Below, piece by piece: positions 10,564 through 22,009 of a stretch of 64,000 nucleotides of DNA (position 1 is its first letter; each line of letters starts with the position of its first letter). Under the pieces are notes generated by a model that made no database searches, was not told where the DNA came from, and worked only from the letters and a program-made list of their open reading frames with translations. A program made the position numbers and the translations under genes. The stretch spans positions 69,175,683-69,239,682 of the forward strand of contig NW_023601433.1 in NCBI RefSeq assembly GCF_014898055.3, written 5' to 3'. Source of the DNA: Talpa occidentalis (Eukaryota; Chordata; Mammalia; Eulipotyphla; Talpidae).

Positions 10564-11639
10564 TAAAAGACTATTATAGCAACAACAAATATTTTCCTCC
10601 TCAAGAAAAACTACCTTTTATTTTATTTTTTTCCAAGAAAACAGAGGGAGATTTTTTTATAAACATATGGGACTTTGTGTGCCTAAGATTGAAATGTCTA
10701 GAGGTAAGAAAAAAATAATAGAAACATCTTTTCTTTTTAAATGGAATGGCAGCATATTCTGTATTTTTCTGAAATATTCATAAGCCCTTTTTATAAGGCA
10801 GTAAGCTCTTGTTCACCTGTTTGTCATTATTTAAGAATTTATTTAAGAGAATAGTCAAGTCTTGCTCCAGGCCCCAGCCTGATTGAGTTCTAGTGGGGGT
10901 GTTAGGGGGAAGGGGGTGTAGGCCAGACCAGGGAAGATATATAATAGCCAGAGGATCTGTTTAGGAACACTCAATGGAGGCTCCATGAATTTTTGGGTGT
11001 ACCTGTTCTTCCCTGCCCTCCATGTAGTCTTTCAATTATCTGAATGGAGTTCAGTGTCAGGACTCTCACTTGCCAGGAGCAGTCAATATTAATTGTTTTG
11101 GGGGTGGTGTGGAGTAAAGATGATCAATTTGTTGTGTAATAAAAATGACTAGGGATGGATCAGCATCAGGAAGGCTGCATTTAAGGTCAGGACCTCTTCC
11201 CCCTGCTTTGTTTCTAGGCCGTTCCTGACTTTTCTGTGGCTTTTTCTCAGGAACTGGATGATCTGCTACAGCTGATGGCTTAATTAAAAAGGGCATAATT
11301 TCCCATGAAGTTCTCAATACTTGAAAGTGAACAGTGCTATCCTTTCTGGTGACACAAAGATAAGACCGGCCTGGTTGGCAGACCTGCAAATTCTGGGTTC
11401 CAGCTCACACCCGAAATGGGAAGAGAGTGTTACCCAAAGTGCCTAGCAGTAAGATGAACCAGAAAGTGAGGCAAGGGAGGCTAGAGACCGAGATCAGTAC
11501 TCCAGGTTGTCTCCCTAGGTATGTCATGAACTAAAAAGCTCAGAAGGTGGGAGGCACACCCAGGTTTGCTTGACCCAGGTATAGAAATGCCCTCAGGTCT
11601 TGTATCTGTTTTCTGTTTACTGTTTGGGTAGAGCACTTA
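10564..11639. other. Single-copy DNA, no recognised repeat in 10860-11520
   Basis: The stretch 10860-11520 is less AT-rich than its surroundings and contains no recognised repeat. A minus-strand frame of 107 codons (11066-11389) has no domain I know and no exon-like borders, so I do not call it a gene. A conserved non-coding element is possible but cannot be judged without alignments. Confidence 0.3.
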
Positions 11640-11832
11640 CAAAAAAGCAGACATCACATGCTTTACAATTTCACAGCAGTCTGGATTCAGACTGGATTTT
11701 ACAAATTTTAACTCATTGAAAATAACCTTAGAGTCTGGACTGTTACCATCACCCCCTTGTTAAGGATAAGGAGACTGAAGCTTTAAAAGACAAAGGTCAT
11801 GTGTCCTAGGCAGGGTTAGAATCTGGCCAGAA
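11640..11832 (+). mobile_element. MIR SINE relic
   Basis: The run 'acatgctttacaatttcaca', 'ttttaactcattgaaaataacctta', 'aaggataaggagactgaagc', 'aaggtcatgtgtcctaggcagggttagaatctggcc' follows the MIR core and its 3' half in forward orientation. It is highly diverged, as expected for this pan-mammalian family. Confidence 0.6.
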
Positions 11833-11844
11833 GAAGGATTTTCC

Positions 11845-11945
11845 TGGAGTTCTTTCATTGAGCATCTAGGATGTGCCAGGCATGCTTTGTGGTTTTAGGA
11901 TACAGCTGCAAGAAGGGTGTCCCAATAGGAAAGCCACGTGTCTGC
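11845..11945 (-). mobile_element. L2 LINE 3'-end relic
   Basis: 'ttcattgagcatctaggatgtgccaggcatgctttgtggttttaggatacagctgcaa' corresponds to the complement of the conserved L2 3' end ('...gagcacctactatgtgccaggcactg...gatacagc'). Short and diverged. Confidence 0.5.
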
Positions 11946-12129
11946 TAACACAGTGCCATAGCAGGTGACATCACAGTAGTGTGTGTGCTTCTTGAGGACT
12001 TAAAATCTGCCTAGAGAGGGAATATTCTCTGCCTTCCTCCCTGCATGAATTCCTCCCTCAATTTTGCTGTTACTTTGGGGATCCTTTGCTAGATGCACTG
12101 TTCACTTTCTGTGTCACTTTACAGAGAAT

Positions 12130-12290
12130 CATAGTCTCAGATCCAGGGAAAGATTTAATCCCACTGCCTAATTTTATAATTAGGGAGCTGAAGATTCTGG
12201 GGGGTGGATGTTTTACTCAAGGTCATGTTAGTGGCAATATGCATGTTAGTGGCAATATAAAGACTTAAATCTAACCTAATTTCCAATCTA
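12130..12290 (+). mobile_element. MIR SINE relic
   Basis: 'taatcccactgcctaattttataattagggagctgaagattctgg' followed by 'ttactcaaggtcatgttagtggcaatat' fits the MIR core (gaaactgaggc...caaggtcac). The phrase 'catgttagtggcaatat' is locally duplicated at 12224-12240 and 12242-12258. Confidence 0.5.
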
Positions 12291-12639
12291 TGCTCTTTTC
12301 ATACTAACCCCTGCCACTAAAGTTTCATGTTTTAATAATAAATACACAAATAGATACGTCATGCTGTTGAGTAAAGTAGACAAATGTTGTGATGTCAGAC
12401 CTAACATTTTAGGTTACAATGGTTTCTCTTCCTTCCTCCCCCTTTCTTTCAGTCTCCATTGTCTCAAAAATGCTTTGGTTCTTGATGTGGACAATAAGCT
12501 CCTCTCTCTCAGCATTTAGTATATCATGCAATGAATATATGATTTTCTTCTGATGTGGTTTTATGTATTTTAAACTCCAATTTGACTAGTATACATTTGG
12601 TGTAAATGCCCAGATTGCAAGTGGTAGCAAGTTTCTATA

Positions 12640-12758
12640 AAAATAAAATATTATGATTATAGTAAATATACACAGATATGGGTATTATAATCATAATATA
12701 AAATATTATGATTATAGTAAATATACACAGATATGATTATAGTAAATATACACAGATC
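12640..12758. repeat. Short AT-rich tandem repeat, about three units
   Basis: The string TATGATTATAGTAAATATAC followed by ACAGAT occurs three times, at about 12652, 12707 and 12733. The first two are separated by 'gggtattataatcataatata', part of which is an inverted version of 'tatgattata'. Units are nearly identical, so the expansion is fairly recent. Confidence 0.8.
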
Positions 12759-12769
12759 TATACATAAGA

Positions 12770-14069
12770 ATGCACCATTCTTACCTCCATTTTCTTCTCA
12801 TTTTCTGAGGACTTAGCATTTTAAAACCCTTTCCATGTGTATTAGTATATAAAATATTTGCTGTGTATGTCCACACTGAGAGTTAATAAATTTCCAAAAA
12901 ATCTTATATTGTGAAATAGCATTTTCTATCTTTTGTGTTTGAAGTAGATTGAAATAGGCAATAGGCTTTCAGTGAGACTTTATAGAGCAGAGATGATACT
13001 ACTTCGACGTGACATCCAAATCTCCCCTCTACGTCCAGTAAATCTCCCTTTGGATTCTAAGACAGAACATATTTTTGCCTTTTTCATCTGTTCTAACACT
13101 CAGTAAACTTTACTATCTTGTAGTTTCTATTCCTTTAAAAAGAAGTAAAATTGCTCTTTGTAAAGAAATATTGCATTGATTTATTGCCAGACTTTTCAAA
13201 AGGAGAAGACTCTAGGGTTGGAATTTCTTTTTCCCCTCATTAAAAACAATCTGTTCCTAGAAATTGTGGAATTCTTGCAAGATTCTTTAATAATAAATAC
13301 ATCACAAATGACCTGTATATAAGAGGAAACAAATTCACTCATTTTGGAATTTGGAATAAACCTAAAGGCAGTTTTGTTTAAAAAGAAATCTTAGAATGTC
13401 TAGAAGGCAGACTTCTCAGAACAGTGCCTGCTGGGTGCAAAGGCAGTGCTTCTGGACTTCAGAGCCTACTGTGGCATTTATGGGCTCGGCCCATCAGAGG
13501 CCCTTACCCTTTTCACCATGAAGTCTGACTGTGGGGCTGTCTGGTTCACTCTGGGGTTGATTGGCTGCAGCTGGTCTTGGAAGCAAATGCCCTTCATATT
13601 ACATTAAGAATTGCAAATTCCTACACCCTACAATTCACCAACAGCTGAAACAGCAGCCGGGAAGGAGTTAGTTTATGCTTTTGAGGGTACGAACACCACT
13701 TGTGGTTATGTCTGTCTGGAATCTTTTTCTATGTTTTCTAGAGACCTTTAACTCTAAACACTGGAAGTAATAAAAACATACACTGCGGTTACATGGTACT
13801 CGACTTCTTTCAGACCGAGCTTGGAGTCTTACACATTTTATCTAACTCATTTTTACTTCAACTTGGTTTTTGGAATGAATTAATAAAAAATAAACACACA
13901 CATAATTTATACAGATGTAAAGACTGAGCTACCAAGGTTTTAAGTGACCTATTAAAATCTAATTGGGAGTGGGAGGCGAATGATTTCCTCTGACCTGCAT
14001 ATTGTTCTCAAATTTCTGTCTTCCCTTTGCTAGATCACTGTCTTTCCTGTATTGTCATTTGGTTACAGT
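12770..14069. other. Single-copy DNA, nothing recognised
   Basis: AT-rich to 13400, then a GC-richer part (13410-13600). No open frame, RNA or repeat that I can support. Confidence 0.4.
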
Positions 14070-14265
14070 AATGGAAGGATCAGGACTTTGAAACTAGTTG
14101 ACCTGTGTTTCAAAGCTGACCCAATCTCTTAGTTGTATGATATGAGCTACCAATTCAAAGCCTTAGTTTGTTCATCATTTAAAAAATAGTAGTAATAACA
14201 ATCCCTACTCCTCTGTTTTATGGGGAAGATTAAATATGATAATATGAGAGTATTTTGTGTGATGC
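14070..14265 (-). mobile_element. MIR SINE relic
   Basis: 'tggaaggatcaggactttgaaactagttgacctgtgtttcaaagctgaccc', 'ttagtttgttcatcatttaaaaaatagtagtaataacaatccctac' and 'gaagattaaatatgataatatgag' give the complement of MIR in the usual order (specific region, core, 3' part). Confidence 0.6.
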
Positions 14266-14334
14266 CACTTCTAAGACGTACAAAGAGTAGTGAAACTCAA
14301 GATGGAAAAGAGAATGGAGGTCTCCAGGGCTTGG

Positions 14335-14540
14335 GCAGAGGGGAGAGTGGGAGTTATTGTTTTAAGGGTACTGAGTTTCAGTTTTGCAAGATGGAAAGAG
14401 TTCTGGAGATGTGTGGTAGTGATGGTCACACAACAGTGTTAATGTGCTTAATGCTACTGAACTACATGTTGGAAAATGGTTAAGATGGCATATTTCATTT
14501 ATGTGTATTTTACCACAGTGATAAAAATAAAAATATGTAC
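14335..14540 (+). mobile_element. Old L1 3'UTR end fragment
   Basis: 'gttttaagggtactgagtttcagttttgcaagatggaaagagttctggagatgtgtggtagtgatggtcacacaacagtgttaatgtgcttaatgctactgaac' then 'aaaatggttaagatggcatatttcatttatgtgtattttaccacagtgataaaaataaa' is the characteristic 3' end of old mammalian L1s (L1M group), forward orientation, ending in an A-rich tail. Confidence 0.75.
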
Positions 14541-14709
14541 TGCATTTCCAGGCAACTTGTATTAACCTGCACTCCTGCTTCGTTCCTGCTTAGTCTTCCA
14601 TTTTACCCCTGACAATGACTGACAATCACTGGAGATCCATTCAGGGGTGTCTAGAACTCTCTGACCTGGCAACTTTGGCAGGTGAACACCCCTAAGTGGT
14701 GGTTCTGCG

Positions 14710-14960
14710 TCCACTGTTCAGAAGCTGAGTCAGAGACTATCAGAGATTGCATGAGTTCAGAGAACATTTGTGCTCCTCATTTTTATATAAAACACAAGAA
14801 AACTTAAATCTGGAGAAACTGAGATTTTTACCTAAAATGATAATGCAAATCAGTAGCAGAGCTGGAACCAAAACCCAAGATTACTCCATTCCAGTTTGTT
14901 TCTCAAGAAATCCCTCGTTGGCAGATAGCTCTGGTAATCAGGCCACTCTGACCTCAAATT
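14710..14960 (+). mobile_element. MIR SINE relic
   Basis: 'cttaaatctggagaaactgagatttttacctaaaatgataatgcaaatcagtagcagagctggaaccaaaacccaagattactccattccagtttg' matches the MIR core and 3' half. The left part is weaker. Confidence 0.55.
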
Positions 14961-15049
14961 AGGCTAATGACTTTCTATACACTGATTAGATGACTTTAGA
15001 GGCTAAGATAAAAAAAAATCCCATTGATGGGCAGTTGTTTTAAATAGCT

Positions 15050-15312
15050 TTTTTTAAAGATTTATTTTATTTATTTATACAAGCCCTGGGTACAGTCAGA
15101 AGCATGGGAGGGTGAGAGAATTCACCAGAGCCAGAGCAGAGAGCAGAACAGGCAGACCGATGAAATACTCTGCTGAGGGGAGCAGCTGGCGGCAGGAGAG
15201 GTCTGCGCACCAAGTGCGACCCTCGCCGGGCGGCCAAAACCAAACCAACGCTGCAGAGGCTGCGGGCAGCTTCACAACACAGCACTCAACCACTGCACCA
15301 CCGGGGAGGCCC
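15050..15312 (-). mobile_element. tRNA-derived SINE (subfamily A)
   Basis: Reverse SINE with tail TTTTTTTAAAGATTTATTTTATTTATTTATACAAGCCCTGGGTACAGTCAGAAG and head complement ending GGGGAGGCCC at 15312. The B-box complement is changed to AAAACCAAACC near 15234-15244, so the copy is not transcription-competent. The flanks 'tttaaatagctttt' and 'ttaaataattttta' suggest an imperfect target-site duplication. Confidence 0.85.
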
Positions 15313-15884
15313 TTAAATAATTTTTAAGGAATAAATGACCTATAGTTACTACACATATTTAAATCAATCTATTTGAGAACATATGTGATAGTCAACTCTT
15401 TAATACAGTCAAACCCTTTAATCCTTTCCTTCATGATTTGTCCTCACATTTTGAAATTCAGAAACACTTTATCAAAGGTTATTACAAATTTATGTCATTT
15501 ACATACAAATAAATTATGCTATTTGATAAACTTGACATAGGTATACACATAACCATAATCAAGACAGTGACATGTCTATCACCCCCAAAAGTTTCCTTGC
15601 TCCCAGTTTTAAGGTCATTTTCCATCCTACCTTGTCACCAGGAAAACACTAGTCAGTGATCCGTCACTACAAATTAGTTGACATTTTCTAAAGTAAATGG
15701 AATAACAGTTACTTCCATTTTTGTCTCCTTTCACCCAGTATAATTATTTTGAGATACATCTATGTTGCTACATGTCAATAGCTCATACATTTTATTACTT
15801 AATAGTTCATTGTTTGAATATGTGCTAGTCTGTTGAAACATTTGATTTGATTTGGTTTGTTTTTAGGTTGAGGCTATTAACAAA

Positions 15885-16395
15885 TGAAACTGAGATGGAC
15901 AATTTATTTAAAGTCTTTATATGGAACTGGAATTTCTGATTAATCTGTGTTTCTGATGTTAGGACATCTGAGTGATCCTAAAGAGACTTTCCCTCCCTTC
16001 CAGCATGTCCTTTATATGCAAATTAACCAGCCCATAGCCCATATCCACCAACCATCTCATTAATGGGGCTTTTACACTTTGGGTCACTCTCCACCTGCCC
16101 AAATTAGCCCATAGCCAGGTATCAGACAACTAGGAGCAGCCCCTGTGGCCTGGAACATGTTGAAATCATTCAAACTAGCGAACCCTAATCCTGCTCAGCC
16201 TGCCTATCCATTCTTTCCCACAAAAATAATAAATATAAAGACTCTTGCCTAGTTTCTCTTCATGCCCATTGCTTCCTGATTGACCCTTATCTTTCTCTGT
16301 GGTCCCCCTGAGTGGTGTTCCATGCCTTCCATTTCTAGGAAATTGTGAGTAAAACTTCCCTCCTGACAGTCCTTTCTATGTGTGTCTTACTGTCA
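15885..16395 (+). mobile_element. Solo LTR of an endogenous retrovirus, inserted in an older L1
   Basis: This 511-base segment begins TG (TGAAACTGAGATGG) and ends CA (CTTACTGTCA). It is flanked by the direct repeat TAACAAA at 15878-15884 and 16396-16402, and it interrupts recognisable L1 sequence. Inside, a polyadenylation signal in 'aataataaatataaagactc' near 16224-16240 and a C-rich stretch after it fit U3-R-U5 order on the plus strand. There is no internal gag, pol or env sequence, so it is a recombined solo LTR. A seven-base duplication is one longer than typical for retroviruses; one base may match by chance. The family is not identified. Confidence 0.7.
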
Positions 16396-17047
16396 TAACA
16401 AATCCAAGTACATTTTTAAACACTTTCATTGCTCTTGAGTAAATCCTACTTGTGGAATGACTAGGTCTCATGGTAGGTATATGTCCAAGTTTTTAAGAAA
16501 CTACCAAAATGTTGTTCAAAGTATACCACATGTATACTTTGAGTACATGTGTGTAAGCGTGTAAGAGTGTGTAAGTATGTAAGAGTTCCAGTAGCTTTAC
16601 TTCTTCGCCAACACTTGTTATCATCGGTCTTTTTCATTTTAGCCATTCCAAAAGCTGTGTAAATTCATCGTGGCTTTAATTTGTATACCCTTAATGAACA
16701 CTTATGTTGAATATTTTTTGTGTACTAATTTGCCATCCTATGTCTTTTTTGGGAGACCTGTCTGTTCAGATCCTTTGTTTATTGAATTTTAGAGAACTCT
16801 TTACATATTCTAAATGCAAATCCCTTATCACATATATGGTTAGATCGCCCCCCAGTCTCTGGCTTGTCTTTTTGCTCTTTAACAGTGCCTTTTGAAGAAC
16901 AGAAGTTTTTAATTTGATGAAGTCCATTTTGTCAGTTTGCTCTTGGTGAATTTTGTTATTGGTATCAGATCTAAGAAATCTTCCCATGGCCCAAGGTCGT
17001 TTTTTTTCTAGAGGTTTCATACTTTTAAGTTTTATGTTTAGCTCTAT

Positions 17048-17125
17048 GAGGGAGTGGGCGAGAGAGAGAGAGACAGAGAGGGAATGAGAAAGGGCAAGCA
17101 ACTTGTTAAATACAGGCGCAATAAC
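17048..17125. repeat. GA-rich low-complexity stretch inside the old L1
   Basis: 'gagggagtgggcgagagagagagagacagagagggaatgagaaagggcaagc' is purine-rich and absent from the usual L1 order at this point, so it is either an expanded purine tract or a small insertion. Confidence 0.6.
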
Positions 17126-17684
17126 AATTGGAATAGGCTTTTTTTTGCATATGGATATCCATTTGTTCAAACACTATTTGTTGAAAAAGCATTATTTCTC
17201 AGAGAATTGTCTTTGCACTTTTGTCTAAAATCAGTTGTCTCTACATATGTCTCTTTCTGATTCTCTGTTCTGTTCCATTGGCTATATAGTCAATGATTCT
17301 GCTAATTCTACATTGTCTTGACTTTGCAAAGTCATGAAATTGGGTGTGTTAATCTTACAAATTTGTTACTCTTTTTCAGTCCTTGTGACCATTCTAGATC
17401 CTCTGCATTTGATATATGTTTTAGAATAATTTTTTCAATTTTTATGAAAAGTATCTTCTGAAATGTTGGTTGGAATATATCGAGTATGGAAAATTAAATC
17501 TTAAAAATAGTAAAAATCTTTAAAATCTTGCAACCCATAAATGTAGTCTATATCTCTCTACCTATACAAGTCTTTAACTTTTCTTAGCAGTATTTTGTAA
17601 TTTTCAAAAGTATGTGCCTTTTTAATGAAACTTATCTTTAAATGTCTCAACTTTTTGATGCAATAAGAATGACATTATTTTCTG

Positions 17685-17956
17685 TTTTTAAAAGATTTAT
17701 TTATTTTTGCATACAAGAACTGGGGTATAGGCCAGAGGTGCAGGGCCATGAGAGGATTCACCAGAGACAGAGTGGGGAGCAGAACAGGCAGATATACTGA
17801 AATACAGTGCTGCGGGGAGCAGTGGGCGAGACAGGAGAGGTCTGCTGCGCAATGTGGGTCACCTCCCTGGTCAGCTAGGGATGGAACTCATGCTGCAATA
17901 GTTGCAGATAGCTTCACAGAGCTGATGCATAACCCCTTGCACCACCAGGGAGGCCC
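17685..17956 (-). mobile_element. tRNA-derived SINE (subfamily B)
   Basis: Reverse SINE with tail TTTTTAAAAGATTTATTTATTTTTGCATACAAGAACTGGGG and head complement CACCAGGGAGGCCC ending at 17956. Body phrases TTCACCAGAGACAGAGTGGGGAGCAG and CTGCTGCGCAATGTGGGTCACC mark subfamily B. It lies at the 5' side of the old L1 remnant. Confidence 0.9.
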
Positions 17957-19420
17957 TGATAGTCTTTTCTTAATTTTCATTTCTGATTGGAAAAACTTTG
18001 TTACATCGAACTCAAATGATGTTTCCATAGAAAATGAAACAATGGTTTCCCTGTTCTATTTTGGCCCCATCTCTCCCAAGAAGTTCTACAAATGAATTTT
18101 CCTTTCAACCTTTCAAGCTAAATGCCAAGGTTCCTATAATAAGGCTGAAAATGTAACCATGTTGCCTAGAAGCAGCTAACTGTGTTGCCCTCTCTGCAAA
18201 AGTAGCTCAGCAAACCAATTATACTAGGGATACAAATTCTGAGGGCCAGTAAGGATTCTGTCAAGAGTGTTTAGCAGGGATGAATTACTCTTGCCATGAG
18301 AACTTCAACTTTTGCACTTCCTGACTTTACTGTGGCTAAAATTGAAATGCTAAAGTGGTAGTCCCCAAAGTGCTTAAATTTAATAGCATTAATTATCAGA
18401 ACTACGCAAGTCTATAAATTCTTACTGAAAAATTCAACTATACTATTTGTAATTCCTGAGTCTGCTTAACTTTTCATGCCCTGCCTGTAAACTTTTCAAA
18501 AAGAAAACAACCTTACCTCTGGCATAAAGTCCTTACAGGAAACAAGTGAGCAGCTCTGTCTCCCCAAAGAAATAATTGTCCTCAGTAGGTATCTGGAGAT
18601 CTAAGGTTTGGTTGGCTCATATCTCCTTTTGCATACAGCTCTGTAGTCTGTATCTCTCCACCTATATAAGTCCTTAACTTTTCTTAGCAGTATTTTGTAG
18701 TTTTCAGTATACATGTATTTTTCAGCGTATTTTGTATATCTGTCATCTCAACTATAAAACAAAAAGGTTGTCATTAATAATCTCAAAGATCTCTTTTAGC
18801 TCTCAAATTCCATGCCACTAAGGAATATGCAGTTTCAGGCATGAACGTTATGAAGCCAATTATGCTTAACAAAATGGGCAGCTCCAATGAGATTTCTCAT
18901 ATTTCAAAGTAATAAAGCAATTGGAGAAATGGCACCATGGAGCTTTCTTGGAACTTATTTCTATTCTTTTCATCATCCATACTGTATTTTAGTAAGTAAG
19001 CCTCACAGTAACATTTTTGTTTGCATAATGCTGTAAGGTATAACACATAAACTTTAATATACAAGTGAATGCGTCCACAAACCCCATTAGAAAGGTATTA
19101 GGCATGGGAAGTCTTTTATCTCTATTCTCCCCTTGCCTAGTGGCTGATGTTTTCATTGGTGGCAATTTAGCCAGAGCTGCAGCAGTCTTCTGATAAAGAT
19201 ACCCTGTCACATGATCCAAATAAATGAATGAAAATACTCCTTAATGAAAAAAATCTCCCTAAGTCTAAAGACCCAGTTGTAATGACCTACCAGATAGAGG
19301 GTGGAGGAGCAGATGAACAGCAGAGTCTTTTATCTCCCATGCTAGCCTGGAGCAAGCAAGAGCAGGGAAAGGCATCTTGGGAGGTTTAAGGCTAAAAAAA
19401 AAAACGAGAAGGGGAAAGCC
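17957..19420. other. Mostly single-copy DNA with one L1 scrap at 18640-18735
   Basis: The segment 18640-18735 ('tctgtatctctccacctatataagtccttaacttttcttagcagtattttgtagttttcagtata') repeats the L1 stretch at 17545-17620 with differences. The rest, including minus frame 18989-19219, shows no gene. Confidence 0.55.
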
Positions 19421-19429
19421 ACCCACTTG

Positions 19430-19756
19430 CTTATCTTTCAATTCTTTGAACTTGCCAAGCAGGCTCAGTCTTCAGGGTTTTTGCATTTTCCCTGCCTGGG
19501 AAAATGCTCTCCCTTCAGATAAGCCTTCTGCAGTCACCAATCTTAAGTGGCATCCTTTCCCCCTGCAGTCACTTTATCCTTCATTCTACTCTCTCAGAGA
19601 ATTTAGCACTATCCAAAATCATCTTGCCTACAGATCTGTTGAAAGTTGCTTTATCCAATAGATAAAATTGCTGCCACTTCACCGGTACCTGCAACAATTC
19701 CCAGTGTGGACTGGACACTCAAGAAATACTTCTCCAATAAATGAATAAATTAGTCA
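19430..19756 (+). mobile_element. L2 LINE 3'-end relic
   Basis: 'cttgccaagcaggctcagtcttcagggtttttgcattttccctgcctgggaaaatgctctcccttcagataagccttctgcagtcacc' and 'ctctcagagaatttagcactatccaaaatcatcttgcc', ending 'actcaagaaatacttctccaataaatgaataaat', follow the forward order of the L2 3' region through its AATAAATGAAT end. The 94-codon frame at 19377-19661 runs through it and is not a gene. Confidence 0.7.
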
Positions 19757-21707
19757 GTCTGGAAAGGCTTGTAATTTAATGGAGACGGTTGGACAGTGTT
19801 AGAATACTGTGTCTTTCTCCTGTCGTTTGCAATCTAGGGTCTAAATATGAGAACCAAAAAAAACAAAAGAAAGAAAAGAAAAGAAAAAAATAAAAGGCTC
19901 CAAAGAATCCCATACACCAAAGATAATCCCAAACAATTGAGAGCAGACACCTTCTATAGGGCTTCCAAGGGAACAGGTCCTACCGCTAGAACCAACAACA
20001 GTAATCCCAGTGAAGGGAGAGAGGAGGAAAGGGTTATCTGGGGAAACTGGGACCCCCCCCCCATGAATGTAGTGCTCATTTGGCCATGGGAGCCTCCACA
20101 GGGATAAATGAAGAAAAGGGGGCTGGCAGTGGGGGATTTGCACTGCTTCTTTGGCTACACATCTGCCTAGGTAGCAGGGCAGACACCAGCTTTGGTGCCT
20201 TGACTTGGACAAAGAGGACAAAGATGCCAGAATAAAACATAAAACAGAACTGGCCATGAGGCTGACAGTAATTGCAGTATATGTTATGACAAGACAGATG
20301 AGATTTCTGTAGAGACCGTGGTGGGCTGACGCCATCTTGAGAACTCTCCTTAGCAGCCATGAGCTCCCAAGTTTCTAAGAGTATGTGGGGTGGGGGCAGT
20401 AGAAGCGGGTGAGCTATGGCATTGGGAGCTGTGTTAGAATGGGAGAGGTTGACCAGGAGCATGATCTCTCAGCTCTAAGAACCATGTAGACCCTGCAAAG
20501 CCAACCATGAAGTTCACTCAGACTCCCGGAGTCCTGTTTGGAGCCTCACACGGTAGATGGTAAGAGCTAATCAGTGTTGGCCCGAGAAAAGGAAAACTAC
20601 CCAGAGGAGATTCACCTGATCCCTCCTCACAGCCCCAAACCAATCAAGGAGTCAGGTTTTGGAGAAAGAGGGATGAGGGGGAAGTGCACAGAGGCAGAAC
20701 TTGTCATGTCCCCTTGGGGTGGGGAGTGGAGAGGAGACAGGGAAGGGTAAGATGTGAAAGTTAAGGAGGTTGGAGTTTTAAACTGACCTGGACTTTTTTT
20801 AATAACTGAAAGTGACCAAAAGTTTATACAGAATTGTATAGGCGCTAGCTGAGATGTCATGAAGGGACAGGACACGGGTATTTGAAAAGCATAAAAACAG
20901 GAACTAGAAACAATTAATTAAACCCTTTTATATTTTCAACACTGGGTTCACAACTATCCAATCACCTAGTTACATCAGGGACAAGGCAATTCTGTGGGCT
21001 TTTAGTAAGTGGTCTTTTCAGGTACTTGCTTTTTCTTTGGATGAACTATTGCTGGTTTTTATCAGAGTCAGGTGATAGGCAGATTACAAAAATCCAGAAT
21101 TCAAGACAGACATAGCCTCGGTACTGCAGACTCCATTGTCATTTTGTCTTCCATGTTCTCTCCCCCTGTGTAACAACTAAAAACCAAGTTTGTGAAAATT
21201 ATTTTCCTGCAGCCTGGAAGGATGCTTCAGACCTCTGGGCAAATTGTTTTAAATTGTAAAGATACGTGTTGCTACAGCTGCATGGTTAGATGGAAGAAAA
21301 ACACCTCTCTCACTCCCTCCTTCCTTTATAAATAAATCACCAGGAAAACCTGAGACTGTTTCTGAATGGGTGGGTGTATCAGGAAGGCATTTCCTGTTGC
21401 TGCTGGAAGCAAGTTCACAGGAAGATGAACTGAAATCTATGTTCGGAATAGTCCAGCTTAGAAGAAACCATTTGGTGGTTGATAGCTGGAGGAGAAAACG
21501 TCTTTGCGAAAGGAATTGACAGTTGAATTAGTTAAATGTATAGCTTTGGGCCTTACACCATCTATTTGTAAGATAAAAATGCATTTTTTAAATGGCAAAA
21601 AAAAAGTTACTTTTAATGGGAAAAACAAAGGATATATAATGATAGACAGCTGGTAAGAAAAAAAAAAAAAAACCACCTTGCTTGTAAATCTTTGTTTATG
21701 ATCTTCC
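19757..21707. other. Single-copy DNA with A-rich tract, no gene recognised
   Basis: An A/G-rich tract 'aaaaaaaacaaaagaaagaaaagaaaagaaaaaaataaaa' at 19857-19893 may be the tail of an unrecognised element. Overlapping frames on both strands at 19841-20462 (up to 164 codons, minus) share the same DNA and have no known domain. I reject them as genes. Poly-A runs at 21598-21605 and 21658-21672 carry no identifiable element beside them. Confidence 0.4.
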
Positions 21708-21727
21708 TGGAAAACACTGGACACCAG

Positions 21728-21990
21728 GGCCTCCCTGGTGGTGCAGGGGTTAAGTTTCAGCACCATCAAGCTATCCACAGCCACTGCAGCATGAGTTCGA
21801 TCCCCAGCCAGGGAGCTAGCCTACACGGCCCAGCAGACCTCTTCTGTCTCACCCGCTCCGCTGGGCAGTGTATTTCAGTAGATCTGCCTGTTCTGTTCCC
21901 CATGCTGTTTCTGGTGAATGTTCTCACCCTCCGCACCTCTGGCCTACACCCCAATTCTTGTATGCATAAATAAAAATAAATCTTAAAAAA
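21728..21990 (+). mobile_element. tRNA-derived SINE (subfamily B), forward
   Basis: Forward SINE with head GGCCTCCCTGGTGGTGCAGGGGTTAAG, B-box AGTTCGATCCCC at about 21795 and tail TATGCATAAATAAAAATAAATCTTAAAAAA. The flanks GGAAAACACTGGACACCAG (21709-21727) and GAAAACAACTAGAGACCAG (21991-22009) form a diverged target-site duplication. Confidence 0.9.
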
Positions 21991-22009
21991 GAAAACAACT
22001 AGAGACCAG

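Larger units (their letters stand above)
15450..17670 (-). mobile_element. Old L1, ORF2 3' part and 3' region, split by a solo LTR
   Basis: The complement carries broken pieces of L1 ORF2. Near 16646 the minus frame reads MAKMKKTDDNKCWRR, the Cys-rich C-terminal neighbourhood. At 16766-16960 a DFIKLKTSVLQKALLKSKK motif corresponds to the 'DYIKLKSF' stretch. Order along the minus strand is upstream ORF2 (17670) to 3' end (15450). Many frameshifts and stops make it non-functional. A solo LTR interrupts it at 15885-16395, and a GA-rich stretch at 17048-17125. Confidence 0.8.

Noticed and set aside
19841..20462. Overlapping frames of 86-164 codons on both strands
   Set aside because: They share the same DNA in several frames with no domain, and an A-rich tract lies at one end. 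Nothing favours any of them as coding.
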